The position numbers were made by a program, and so were the translations under genes. A stretch of 6,441 bases of DNA. Origin: Candidatus Omnitrophota bacterium (GTDB taxonomy: Bacteria; Omnitrophota; Gorgyraeia; Gorgyraeales; Gorgyraeaceae). The DNA is taken from NCBI GenBank assembly GCA_026387215.1, contig JAPLMC010000089.1:1-6441 (forward strand), given 5' to 3'. The notes beneath the pieces are model-generated. The model was not told the DNA's origin, ran no database searches, and saw nothing but the letters and a program-made list of their open reading frames with translations. This document shows, in pieces, positions 1 to 5,922 of the stretch; position 1 is the stretch's first letter; every line of letters begins with the position of its first letter.

Positions 1-200
1 TGGCACCTCAAAAATTCTGATTTTGTCAGCTGAAACATAAAATCTTCAGGAAACCTTTTTATATTTCTTCTAACCTGACGTGTCAATTGTTTAGTTTCAA
101 CCCCATAAAGCACAGCCAAATCTTCATCAAGCATTACCCTTCTTCCTCTTATCTGGAAGATTCTGCTTTCTATCTCTCCAATGGTTATTAATTCTCCCAT
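1..200 (-). CDS. ORF6N domain protein, N-terminal part
   Basis: This is the first 66 codons of a minus-strand gene that runs off the left edge. The translation begins MGELITIGEIESRIFQIRG and continues with RRVMLDEDLAVLYGVETKQ, then a basic stretch and RFPEDFMFQLT. The order 'I-x-x-I-R-G-x-x-VMLD-x-DLA-x-LYGVET-K-x-L-x-x-x-V-x-R-N-x-x-RFP-x-DFMFQL' is the hallmark of the ORF6N (KilA-N-associated) domain, seen in phage antirepressor-like proteins and in many chromosomal copies, presumed DNA-binding. The ATG at 200 is preceded by AAGGGGAA with about 7 nt spacing, which supports this start. Its target and role are unknown. It lies downstream of aroK in the same direction but is separated from it by 165 bp holding a palindromic repeat, so it is probably a separate unit. 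Family recognition is firm; function is not. Confidence 0.88.
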   Translation of the reverse strand, partial: MGELITIGEIESRIFQIRGRRVMLDEDLAVLYGVETKQLTRQVRRNIKRFPEDFMFQLTKSEFLRC

Positions 201-256
201 AACAGTTCCCCTTCTACCATATAAGACACATCTGGAAGCGATTTTCTTTCAAAAAT

Positions 257-308
257 CTTAAAATAACTTTACAAAACTTACATTGTCAGTTTATAAAGTT
301 TTTTAAGG
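257..308. repeat. Palindromic intergenic repeat, copy 1
   Basis: The 37-bp core at 265-301 has a left arm AACTTTACA, the spacer AAAC, a centre TTACATTGTCAG and a right arm ending TATAAAGTT. Outside the core the symmetry continues with CTTAAAA on the left and TTTTTTAAG on the right. It matches copy 2 (2699-2735) at 31 of 37 positions and has the same orientation. It lies 58 bp past the aroK stop and 57 bp before the ORF6N start, both on the minus strand. In RNA it could form a long A/U-rich hairpin, so a terminator role is possible. This is the most diverged copy: its centre is TTACATTGTCA rather than the perfect TGACATTGTCA. Confidence 0.75.
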
Positions 309-365
309 AGGTCCAAACGAGTTGATTATTTAATATTGAGGAAAGAAGCTTTAATAGGCGCTTTG

Positions 366-869
366 TTAACTAACAACAAATGTTATTATTTTTAAAACGA
401 CATCATTTATGCTTAAATTATCGGTATCTACGCTATAATCCGCTTTATTGTAAAAAAGCTCCCTTTTTGCAAGAAGTTCTTCTATTCGCTTCTTAGGATC
501 CAAGACATTGAGAAGCGGCCGAGTCTTTAGATCTTTTGTCCTTTTTAGAATAGTTTCAGGAGACGCCTTAAGGCAGATTATAATGCCGTTATTTTTTAGA
601 TTTTTAAAATTTTCCTCATCTATAATTGCTCCGCCTCCTGCTGATATGACAACATTCTCGCGTTTAGCAGCTTCTTTTATCACCTCTTTTTCAACTAATC
701 TAAAATACGGCTCGAGCTTTTTCTCAAATATATCCTTAATAGACATTTTTTCTTTTGCCTCTATAATGTCATCTGATTCTAGAAAATCTCTATTAAGCTT
801 TTTTGCCAATAGTTTTCCTACAACGCTTTTGCCTGTTCCCATAAACCCAACTAGGATTATATTTTTCAT
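366..869 (-). CDS. aroK: Shikimate kinase
   Basis: The enzyme phosphorylates the 3-hydroxyl of shikimate with ATP, the fifth shikimate-pathway step, in the cytoplasm. The 167-residue product is a normal length for the family. It has a Walker A P-loop GFMGTGKS at residues 8-15, the shikimate-binding ESDD at 31-34, R57 in the YFR segment, the glycine triplet GGG at 78-80, the lid arginine in RTKDLKTRPLL (110-120) and the terminal KRELFY arginine near 136. The ATG at 869 is chosen because it starts the canonical MKNIILVGFMG and has AGAGG about 6 nt upstream. An in-frame upstream extension to 917 would read through the predicted promoter. A sigma70-type promoter lies just ahead, so aroK appears to be transcribed on its own rather than from the aroC cluster, from which the plus-strand barrel gene separates it. 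The gene looks intact. Confidence 0.96.
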   Translation of the reverse strand: MKNIILVGFMGTGKSVVGKLLAKKLNRDFLESDDIIEAKEKMSIKDIFEKKLEPYFRLVEKEVIKEAAKRENVVISAGGGAIIDEENFKNLKNNGIIICLKASPETILKRTKDLKTRPLLNVLDPKKRIEELLAKRELFYNKADYSVDTDNLSINDVVLKIITFVVS

Positions 870-888
870 ATCAGCCTCTTTTTTATAA

Positions 889-917
889 ACTATAACAGAT
901 AACCATATAATAGTCAA
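889..917 (-). promoter_or_regulatory. Sigma70-type promoter of aroK
   Basis: On the minus strand there is TTGACT (912-917), a 17-bp spacer and TATAGT (889-894). TG sits one base before the -10, giving an extended -10 element. Transcription would start near 882, leaving a leader of about 13 nt that contains the AGAGG ribosome site before the ATG at 869. Both boxes differ from consensus at one position and the spacing is ideal, which makes this the strongest promoter visible in the window. Confidence 0.75.
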
Positions 918-950
918 CCCTTCGGCGCGCCTAGCAATGCTTCAGACCCC

Positions 951-979
951 TTGTATTTGCCAGAATTACATGTTATACT
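951..979 (+). promoter_or_regulatory. Extended -10 promoter of the barrel gene
   Basis: The boxes are TTGTAT (951-956), a 17-bp spacer and TATACT (974-979), with TG at 971-972 forming an extended -10. The start of transcription would fall near 986, only about 4 nt before the ATG at 990, so the transcript would be nearly leaderless. No Shine-Dalgarno sequence is visible before that ATG, which fits. This promoter diverges from the aroK promoter; the two -35 boxes are 33 bp apart. Confidence 0.6.
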
Positions 980-989
980 TCTCATTCAA

Positions 990-1575
990 ATGAAACTATT
1001 ATCCGGCATACTATTATTATCCATTCAACTGATCTTCTTAAGTCCCGCTTACAGCGCTGATATTAAAGACAAAAACAGCTTTCTGCTGGACATAAGAAAC
1101 AAGGATAATTCCATATGTTTGCATCGTTTTTCCGCTTCAAAAAATATTATCGGATATGATATAAAAACTTCTCTTTTCGGAGAATGCCAGTGGCATTTAG
1201 GAACCTCTAAATGGGAAAAAGTAACATCAGGGGTTGAAGCTGAAAAACTATTTTTAAAATATATTTACTGCGGCGAATCTATTCATTTCAGGACAAATTC
1301 TTAATTATATGACGTTCAATCCTGGCAATATGTCCATGGAAGTTACCACAAAATTGGGTTTCATATTCCCTTTATCTAAAAGAATTTTATTCAAGATCTG
1401 GAACGAATATTCCTACAATCTAGAAAAAGGTTCTGCAGGGCTTAATGAAGTCCTAATAGAGATACCTTATAAGGTCAATAAAAATTTGGATTTCGGAATT
1501 GGCTGGCGCCACACTGACAGGATTCACGCTTTTGATTCAGATTATGCGACTTCTTCGCTTACTTTATATTTTTAA
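990..1575 (+). pseudogene. Frameshifted secreted, outer-membrane barrel-like protein
   Basis: I do not recognise the family with certainty. The first frame (990-1304, 104 residues) starts with a clear signal peptide: MK, a hydrophobic run LLSGILLLSIQLIFL, then SPAYSAD, with likely cleavage after S22 or A23. It continues with alternating polar and hydrophobic residues, as in membrane beta strands. It stops at 1302-1304. The other frame (n+1) is open from 1258 to 1575 and carries on in the same style with segments such as MSMEVTTKLGFIFPL, NEVLIEIPYKV and LDFGIGWRHTDRIH, ending in LTLYF. A terminal Phe preceded by alternating residues is the usual outer-membrane barrel ending. A single +1 change somewhere in 1258-1304 would join them into about 195 residues. 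This may be a real pseudogene or a sequencing indel. The ATG at 990 is preferred over an in-frame TTG at 951, which lies inside the -35 box. Barrel function is an inference from pattern only. Confidence 0.65.
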
Positions 1576-2607
1576 TCCAGCTACATAACCTTTATGGTTT
1601 CTGTTTATTTCTAATATGCTGTCTCCGCCGAATTTTTCCAAAAATACCTTAGAGATAACAAAAGCCATCATTGCTTCTCCCACCACTCCTGCAGCAGAAA
1701 CAGCGCACACATCAGACCTTTCTGTAGAAGCTTTCGATGGTTTCTTCGTATCAATATCTATTGATTTTAATCCGTCCATCAATGTGCTTATAGGCTTCAT
1801 ATAGCCACGTGCTATAATATCTTCACCATTTGACATGCCACCTTCTATACCTCCGGCATTATTAGTATTTCTGTATATACCTTTTCTTTCGGAATAAAAA
1901 ATTTCGTCATGAACCTCTGAGCCAAGCTTTGAACTGCATTCCACAGCATTTCCTATCTCTACTCCTTTAATAGCAGGTATGGACATAATAGCTTCTGCAA
2001 TACTAGCGTCTAAACGCCTGTCCCAGTGAACGCAACTTCCTAAGCCAGGAGGAACTCCTTTAATTACTATTTCAAATACGCCGCCAAGAGTATCTCTTGA
2101 TTTTCCAGCTTCGTCTATTTTATCTTTTATAGATTTTTCAGACTTAGCCCCACCTATCGTCAGGACCCGGCTTATAATACTCACATTAAACTCTTCTAAT
2201 AAAATCTTACATATTGCACCAACGCCTACTCTCGCAGCTGTCTCTCTCGCAGAAGCCCTTTCAAGCACGCATCTTGCGTCATTAAATCCATATTTAAGTA
2301 TCCCCGCCATATCTGCATGGCCAGGTCTTGGATTTTTTACAGCTGGCAATTTATCTATGCTAAAATCTTTGTTTTTAATTAGGATAGCTATAGGGCTTCC
2401 TATAGTTACGCCTTTTATCAGACCTGAAAGTATTTTAGCTCGGTCATGCTCTATTTGCATCCTCTGGCCCCTGCCATAACCTTCTTGTCTTCTTTTAAGC
2501 TCTTTATTTATATCACTCACGTCTATTCTTATGCCAGCTGGCATCCCTTCTAATATGCCTACAAGAGCTTCCCCATGCGACTCTCCAGCAGTTAAAAATC
2601 TTAACAT
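1564..2607 (-). CDS. aroC: Chorismate synthase
   Basis: The enzyme makes chorismate from 5-enolpyruvylshikimate-3-phosphate, using reduced FMN, in the last step of the shikimate pathway. The product is 347 residues, within the usual bacterial range. In order it shows FLTAGESHGEALVG at the N-terminus (GESHG 8-12), RRQEGYGRGQRMQIEHD (39-55), RPGHAD with the conserved H97, the RASARETAARVGVGA signature (117-131), GGIEGGMSNGEDI (252-264) and ERSDVCAVSAAGVVGEAM (296-313). The start at 2607 is set by MLRFLTAGESHG and by GGGAGG 5 nt upstream. An in-frame TTG at 2634 would add nine non-conserved residues and lies inside a hairpin. The 3' end overlaps the plus-strand barrel gene tail-to-tail by 12 bp with no terminator visible. 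It is the last gene of the minus-strand cluster. All key motifs are intact. Confidence 0.97.
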   Translation of the reverse strand: MLRFLTAGESHGEALVGILEGMPAGIRIDVSDINKELKRRQEGYGRGQRMQIEHDRAKILSGLIKGVTIGSPIAILIKNKDFSIDKLPAVKNPRPGHADMAGILKYGFNDARCVLERASARETAARVGVGAICKILLEEFNVSIISRVLTIGGAKSEKSIKDKIDEAGKSRDTLGGVFEIVIKGVPPGLGSCVHWDRRLDASIAEAIMSIPAIKGVEIGNAVECSSKLGSEVHDEIFYSERKGIYRNTNNAGGIEGGMSNGEDIIARGYMKPISTLMDGLKSIDIDTKKPSKASTERSDVCAVSAAGVVGEAMMAFVISKVFLEKFGGDSILEINRNHKGYVAGLKI

Positions 2608-2612
2608 TTTAA

Positions 2613-2618
2613 CCTCCC
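2613..2618 (-). promoter_or_regulatory. Strong ribosome site of aroC
   Basis: GGGAGG lies 5 nt before the ATG at 2607 and decides that start over the upstream TTG. Its first base is also the last base of the adjoining hairpin arm, so the hairpin and ribosome site abut directly. Confidence 0.8.
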
Positions 2619-2640
2619 AAATTTTGCAAAGCAAAATTTG
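2618..2640. repeat. Perfect 10-bp hairpin at the aroC leader
   Basis: The arms CAAATTTTGC (2618-2627) and GCAAAATTTG (2631-2640) are perfect inverted repeats around a 3-nt loop. In the aroC message the hairpin would end at the ribosome site, which could tune access or protect the 5' end. Its AATTTTGC/GCAAAATT ends recur in the hairpin upstream of leuA, so both may belong to one class of short intergenic hairpins. No U-tract follows, so it is not a typical terminator. Confidence 0.7.
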
Positions 2641-2691
2641 ATCCCGAGCCCTGATTTATCGGAGCGAGAGACCTTTTAATTTCAATCTCCA

Positions 2692-2742
2692 CCCTAAAAA
2701 CTTGACAAAACTGACATTGTCAGAGTGTCAAGTTTTTCAGGG
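2692..2742. repeat. Palindromic intergenic repeat, copy 2
   Basis: This is the most symmetrical copy. The 37-bp core (2699-2735) consists of AACTTGACA, AAAC, TGACATTGTCAG, AG and TGTCAAGTTT. The outer arms pair perfectly and extend outward through A/T tracts to CCCT on the left and AGGG on the right, with one extra C on the right. The centre TGACATTGTCA is itself an 11-bp palindrome. The stop codon of the prepilin peptidase gene (TGA, 2737-2739) falls inside the right flank. Read in gene direction, the hairpin ends in a U-run followed by AGGG, so it could terminate transcription, and in either direction. It is 35 of 37 identical to copy 3. Confidence 0.85.
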
Positions 2743-3412
2743 TATTAGTAAACTTAGGATTTTATGGCCCCAGACCATAGCGATAAAACTAGCTAAGGAA
2801 AGATATGGGCCATAGGGTATTATATCCTCTTTTTTTATAAGCTTTATGTAAATTCCTATAGGCGTTCCGAAAAAAGGCGCTAAAAAGAAAATAAGTATTG
2901 CTATCTTCCAACCTAAAAACGCCCCAATCATTGCCATGAGTTTTACATCGCCTCCGCCCATGCTTTCTTTTTTAAATGCAAGCTGGCCTAAAACTCCTGT
3001 AAGATATATTAGGCCGCCGCCTGCTACAGCTCCTATTATAGAACTCAAAAAACCTCTTTGCCAGGTAAAAGTGCCTTGTAATCCAGGAAAAATTACGCTC
3101 AGGATAATCCCAACAAATCCAGAATATATAACTGAATTGAAAATTAGCAAATAAAATAAGAAAACATATAGCGCTTATAAGCTCCACAAAAAAATAACGC
3201 GGAGAAATGTTTGCCTTGCAGGATCTGCACCTGCCTCTAAGCAAGACATCGCTTAATAAAGGTATATTATTGTACCACTCTATGGGTTTTTTACACAAGA
3301 CACAGTGCGAACCTGGAAAAATCAAAGATTCATTGCGCGGGGTCCTGTATATGCACACATTGAGAAAACTGCCTATAATTAAACCAAAAACGAAAATCAA
3401 TAAATATACCAT
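2737..3412 (-). pseudogene. Type IV prepilin peptidase, broken by internal deletion
   Basis: A prepilin peptidase (PilD/GspO type) is an inner-membrane aspartyl protease that cleaves and often methylates type IV pilin-like proteins. The first frame, from the ATG at 3412, has LIIGSFLNVCIYRTPR, a paired-cysteine metal site (C37, C40, C62, C65), NNIPLLSDVLLRGRCRSC and RYFFVELISA. The second frame, closing at 2737, has YSGFVGIILSVIFPGL, the second catalytic motif MGGGDVKLMAMIGAFLGW and IPYGPYLSLASF. The frames meet near 3122-3132. There the family normally has another membrane helix and the FID-x(5)-IPD loop with the first catalytic aspartate. About 25-30 residues including this motif are absent from both frames, so the product cannot be an active peptidase. 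A single out-of-frame deletion would explain it; an assembly fault could also. The ATG at 3412 has only a weak GGGAAG ribosome site. It lies between aroE and aroC in the same direction. Confidence 0.85.
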
Positions 3413-3430
3413 AGTCTTCCCGCTTCGTAA

Positions 3431-3475
3431 GCGTAAACTTTACAAAACCGACATTGTCAGAGTGTCAAGTTTATG
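3431..3475. repeat. Palindromic intergenic repeat, copy 3
   Basis: The 37-bp core (3436-3472) reads AACTTTACA, AAAC, CGACATTGTCAG, AG, TGTCAAGTTT. It differs from copy 2 only at the sixth and fourteenth core bases. One of these leaves a single mismatch between the outer arms; the other makes the central palindrome imperfect. Symmetry extends one base further on each side (T and A). The right edge overlaps the aroE stop codon (3471-3473), and the left edge is about 20 bp before the prepilin peptidase start. The orientation is the same as in copies 1 and 2. Confidence 0.85.
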
Positions 3476-4307
3476 GTTTAATAGCGACGATTAGGGCGTT
3501 TCTCATGACTTCTATTGGAGCTTTTTCTCCTGTCCAAAGTTCGAAACTCTTTGCGCCCTGGTACAAAAGCATGCCCAATCCTCCTGAAAACTTAAGCCCG
3601 GTATTTTTTGCCGCTTCCATAAGCTTTGTCCTTTCAGGATTATACACTAGGTCATAAACTGACAGGCCTTTTTTAAAAACTTCCTTGTCAAATAGAAGAG
3701 GGTCATCTTTTTTAAGGCCTATGGGCGTAGCATTAATTAAAAGGTCCACTCCGCTTAAATCATTCTTCATATAAATTTCTTTTGGCTCTATTATATTCAC
3801 ATTGCATATGGGATAAAATTTTCTTATATTTTCAGCTAACGATTTTACTTTATCTAAAAATAGGTCTGTCAATACAATCTTTTTTGCTCCGTTAGCAGCA
3901 AGAGCAAAACTTACCGCCCTGCTTGCACCTCCGGAACCAAGCAGAAATATGGATTTCCCTTTTACCTTAAACTCCAGGTCTTTTTCAAGCGCTGTAATAA
4001 AACCATGGCTATCTGTATTATACCCTATAAGTTTATCATTTTTTATTACAACAGTGTTTACAGCGCCTATTGAACCAGCTAGAGGATCAATGGAATCCAG
4101 CAATTCTATACATTTTTCTTTATGCGGCACGGTTATATTAAAGCCGGCAATATTCTTTCTATTAATAATAAAATTTTTCAGTTCTTCAGGCCTCACTTCA
4201 AATAATTTATATTCCGCCTTAAAGCCAAATTTCTTAAACGCAGCATTATGCATTGCAGGCGATAAACTATGTTTTATAGGCCAGCCAATAACACCGTATA
4301 TATTCAT
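3471..4307 (-). CDS. aroE: Shikimate dehydrogenase (NADP+)
   Basis: The enzyme reversibly reduces 3-dehydroshikimate to shikimate, the fourth pathway step. The 278-residue product is full length for AroE. The substrate-binding N-terminal domain shows YGVIGWPIKHSLSPAMHN (shikimate-binding S14 and S16), NITVPHK with the catalytic lysine K63, AVNT with N84 and NTDSHGF with the catalytic D99. The NADP-binding domain has the glycine loop LLGSGGASR (122-130), then NATPIGL (192-198), YNPERTKLM and, near the end, GGLGMLLYQGAKSFELWTG with the conserved Q250. The start at 4307 is set by the conserved MNIYGVIG. No Shine-Dalgarno sequence is visible, and the gene begins 25 nt after the leuA stop, so it is probably co-transcribed with leuA. 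The stop codon lies in repeat copy 3. All active-site residues are present. Confidence 0.96.
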   Translation of the reverse strand: MNIYGVIGWPIKHSLSPAMHNAAFKKFGFKAEYKLFEVRPEELKNFIINRKNIAGFNITVPHKEKCIELLDSIDPLAGSIGAVNTVVIKNDKLIGYNTDSHGFITALEKDLEFKVKGKSIFLLGSGGASRAVSFALAANGAKKIVLTDLFLDKVKSLAENIRKFYPICNVNIIEPKEIYMKNDLSGVDLLINATPIGLKKDDPLLFDKEVFKKGLSVYDLVYNPERTKLMEAAKNTGLKFSGGLGMLLYQGAKSFELWTGEKAPIEVMRNALIVAIKP

Positions 4308-4332
4308 TATTTTACAATTTTAGTTTAGCGGA

Positions 4333-5856
4333 TTAAAGGCTTGCTTTACGCGAGCGGTTGAAAATCAGTTTATTTACCGCATTCATATACGCCTTTGCGC
4401 TGGCCTCTATGATATCTGTAGATGTACCCCTGCCAGATACCTCATCCTTATTGGATTTAATTCTGACTGTAACTTCGCCAAGCGCGTCTTTGCCGCCAGT
4501 AATAGATTTCAGGGAATAATCCAGGAGTTTGAATTTCAAACCTGTTATAGCGTCTATGGCTTTATAACACGCATCCACAGGACCGTCCCCGGAAGAAGAT
4601 TTCTTTAATAACTTCGAACCTTTCTTGAGACCTATCATAGCTTTTGGAGTAACCTTATTCCCACTGATTATATTCAAATCTTCAAGGCGGTAAGTTTCAG
4701 GTATAGACACTATACCATCGTCAACTATTGCTAACAAATCTTCATCGAATATCTCTTTTTTCTTGTCCGCAAGGGATTTAAACCTCTCAAACGCCTTTAA
4801 TAATTCTTTGTCATCCAGCTCAAAGCCAAGTTTTCGCAGTCTGTCATTGAAAGCATGCCTGCCTGAATGTTTTCCAAGGACAAGCCTTGTTCCGCCAAAT
4901 CCAACATCCTGGGGTTTCATTATTTCATAAGTAGAACTTTTCTTCAGCATTCCATCTTGATGGATGCCTGATTCGTGACTAAAAGCGTTCTGGCCCTCTA
5001 TTGCCTTATTTGGCTGGACAACAATACCGGTGAGCTTGCTGACAAGACGGCTAGTTTTGTAAATTTCTTTTTTATTTATTGAGGTTACTGCCTTAAATAT
5101 ATCCTTGCGCGTGTCAAGAGCCATTACTAATTCTTCCAATGAAGCATTGCCAGCTCTTTCTCCGATGCCATTAATAGTGCATTCTATCTGCTCTGCCCCA
5201 TTTTCGATTGCTGAAAGAGAATTGCTGACGCCTAGACCCAGGTCATTGTGGCAATGCACACTTATAATAGCTTTATTTATATTAGGGACTCTTGTTTTTA
5301 TATCTTTAATAAGAGATCCAAACTCGATCGGCATTGCATAGCCTACGGTATCAGGTATATTTACAGTTTTTGCGCCGGCTTTTATAACAGCCTCTACAAC
5401 CTTGCAAAGAAAATCTCTGTCTGAACGCGAAGCGTCTTCCGGGGAAAACTCTACATCGTCGCAAAAATTACGGCCGTACCCGACAGCCCAAGAGGCAAGC
5501 TTCAATATCTCAGATTCAGCTTTCTTAAGCTTATACTGCATGTGAATCTTTGAGGTGGCTAGAAAAATATGAATCCTTGGCCTTCTAGCAGATTTTACAG
5601 CTTCTGCGCAAGCTTCAATATCTGCTTTTATAGATCTTGCAAGAGCACAAATAGAAGCGCCTTTTATTACGCCAGCTACTTTGTGGACAGCATTGAAGTC
5701 ACCTTTTGAAGCAATAGGAAAACCAGCCTCGATAACATCAACGCCCAACCTTACAAGCTGCCTGGCTATTTCTATCTTAGAATGCACGTCCAGGCTCGCC
5801 CCAGGCGATTGTTCGCCATCCCTTAAAGTTGTGTCAAAAATAATTATTCTTTTCAT
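4333..5856 (-). CDS. leuA: 2-isopropylmalate synthase
   Basis: The enzyme condenses acetyl-CoA with 2-oxoisovalerate, the first committed step of leucine synthesis. The 507 residues are usual for the bacterial form. The catalytic TIM barrel begins FDTTLRDGEQSPGA, with R12 and D13 at the active site, then DVIEAGFP, FSPEDASRSD, NIPDTVGYAMP and the metal-binding VHCHNDLG (H201, H203). GIGERAGNASLEEL (230-243) and SHESGIHQDGML (293-304) follow. From about residue 385 comes the LeuA allosteric dimer domain, with GDGPVDACYKAIDAI and VSGRGTSTDIIEASAKAY; in the family this binds leucine as feedback inhibitor. The related citramalate synthase is less likely given the GIGERAGN and HQDG motifs. The start at 5856 has only AAGGA about 12 nt upstream, which is rather far. 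The gene follows ilvC by 66 bp containing a strong hairpin, and leads directly into aroE. Confidence 0.94.
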   Translation of the reverse strand: MKRIIIFDTTLRDGEQSPGASLDVHSKIEIARQLVRLGVDVIEAGFPIASKGDFNAVHKVAGVIKGASICALARSIKADIEACAEAVKSARRPRIHIFLATSKIHMQYKLKKAESEILKLASWAVGYGRNFCDDVEFSPEDASRSDRDFLCKVVEAVIKAGAKTVNIPDTVGYAMPIEFGSLIKDIKTRVPNINKAIISVHCHNDLGLGVSNSLSAIENGAEQIECTINGIGERAGNASLEELVMALDTRKDIFKAVTSINKKEIYKTSRLVSKLTGIVVQPNKAIEGQNAFSHESGIHQDGMLKKSSTYEIMKPQDVGFGGTRLVLGKHSGRHAFNDRLRKLGFELDDKELLKAFERFKSLADKKKEIFDEDLLAIVDDGIVSIPETYRLEDLNIISGNKVTPKAMIGLKKGSKLLKKSSSGDGPVDACYKAIDAITGLKFKLLDYSLKSITGGKDALGEVTVRIKSNKDEVSGRGTSTDIIEASAKAYMNAVNKLIFNRSRKASL

Positions 5857-5877
5857 GATTATATTTATTCCTTAACC

Positions 5878-5911
5878 AATTTTGCAGATTGCTTTTGCAA
5901 TCTGCAAAATT
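5878..5911. repeat. Perfect 15-bp hairpin between ilvC and leuA
   Basis: The arms AATTTTGCAGATTGC (5878-5892) and GCAATCTGCAAAATT (5897-5911) are perfect inverted repeats around TTTT. In the ilvC-leuA transcript this would be a very stable stem with an AAAA loop, between the ilvC stop at 5923 and the leuA start at 5856. There is no U-tract after it, so it is not a standard intrinsic terminator. RNA processing, differential stability of the two halves, or a repeat insertion all fit. Its ends match those of the aroC leader hairpin. Confidence 0.8.
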
Positions 5912-5922
5912 CAGCGGCTATT

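Noticed and set aside
508..888. Plus-strand open frame opposite aroK
   Set aside because: It is a shadow of the confidently identified shikimate kinase on the other strand, with no recognisable motifs. The same applies to the plus-strand frames opposite aroC, pilD, aroE and leuA.
924..931. GGCGCGCC palindrome between the divergent promoters
   Set aside because: It is GC-rich against the local base composition, but an 8-bp palindrome occurs by chance and nothing links it to a known operator.
2641..2691. Possible structured RNA or promoter between the aroC hairpin and repeat copy 2
   Set aside because: The best stem (GCTCC with GGGC) has a mismatch, and TTGAAA has no well-spaced -10 box.
2699..2735. 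TTGACA in repeat copy 2 as a -35 box for aroC
   Set aside because: At 16-18 bp downstream on either strand there is only TTGTCA- or GTGTCA-like sequence, with no -10 resembling TATAAT.
3420..3432. Small inverted repeat CGCTT/AAGCG upstream of the prepilin peptidase start
   Set aside because: Five base pairs with a 3-nt loop is too weak to call a regulatory structure.
265..3472. The 37-bp repeats as CRISPR repeats
   Set aside because: The length would fit, but the copies lie 0.7-2.4 kb apart with genes between them; there are no regular spacers and no cas genes.
5857..5922. Leucine leader-peptide attenuator before leuA
   Set aside because: The 66-bp gap has a strong hairpin but no small reading frame rich in Leu codons, no alternative hairpin and no U-tract.
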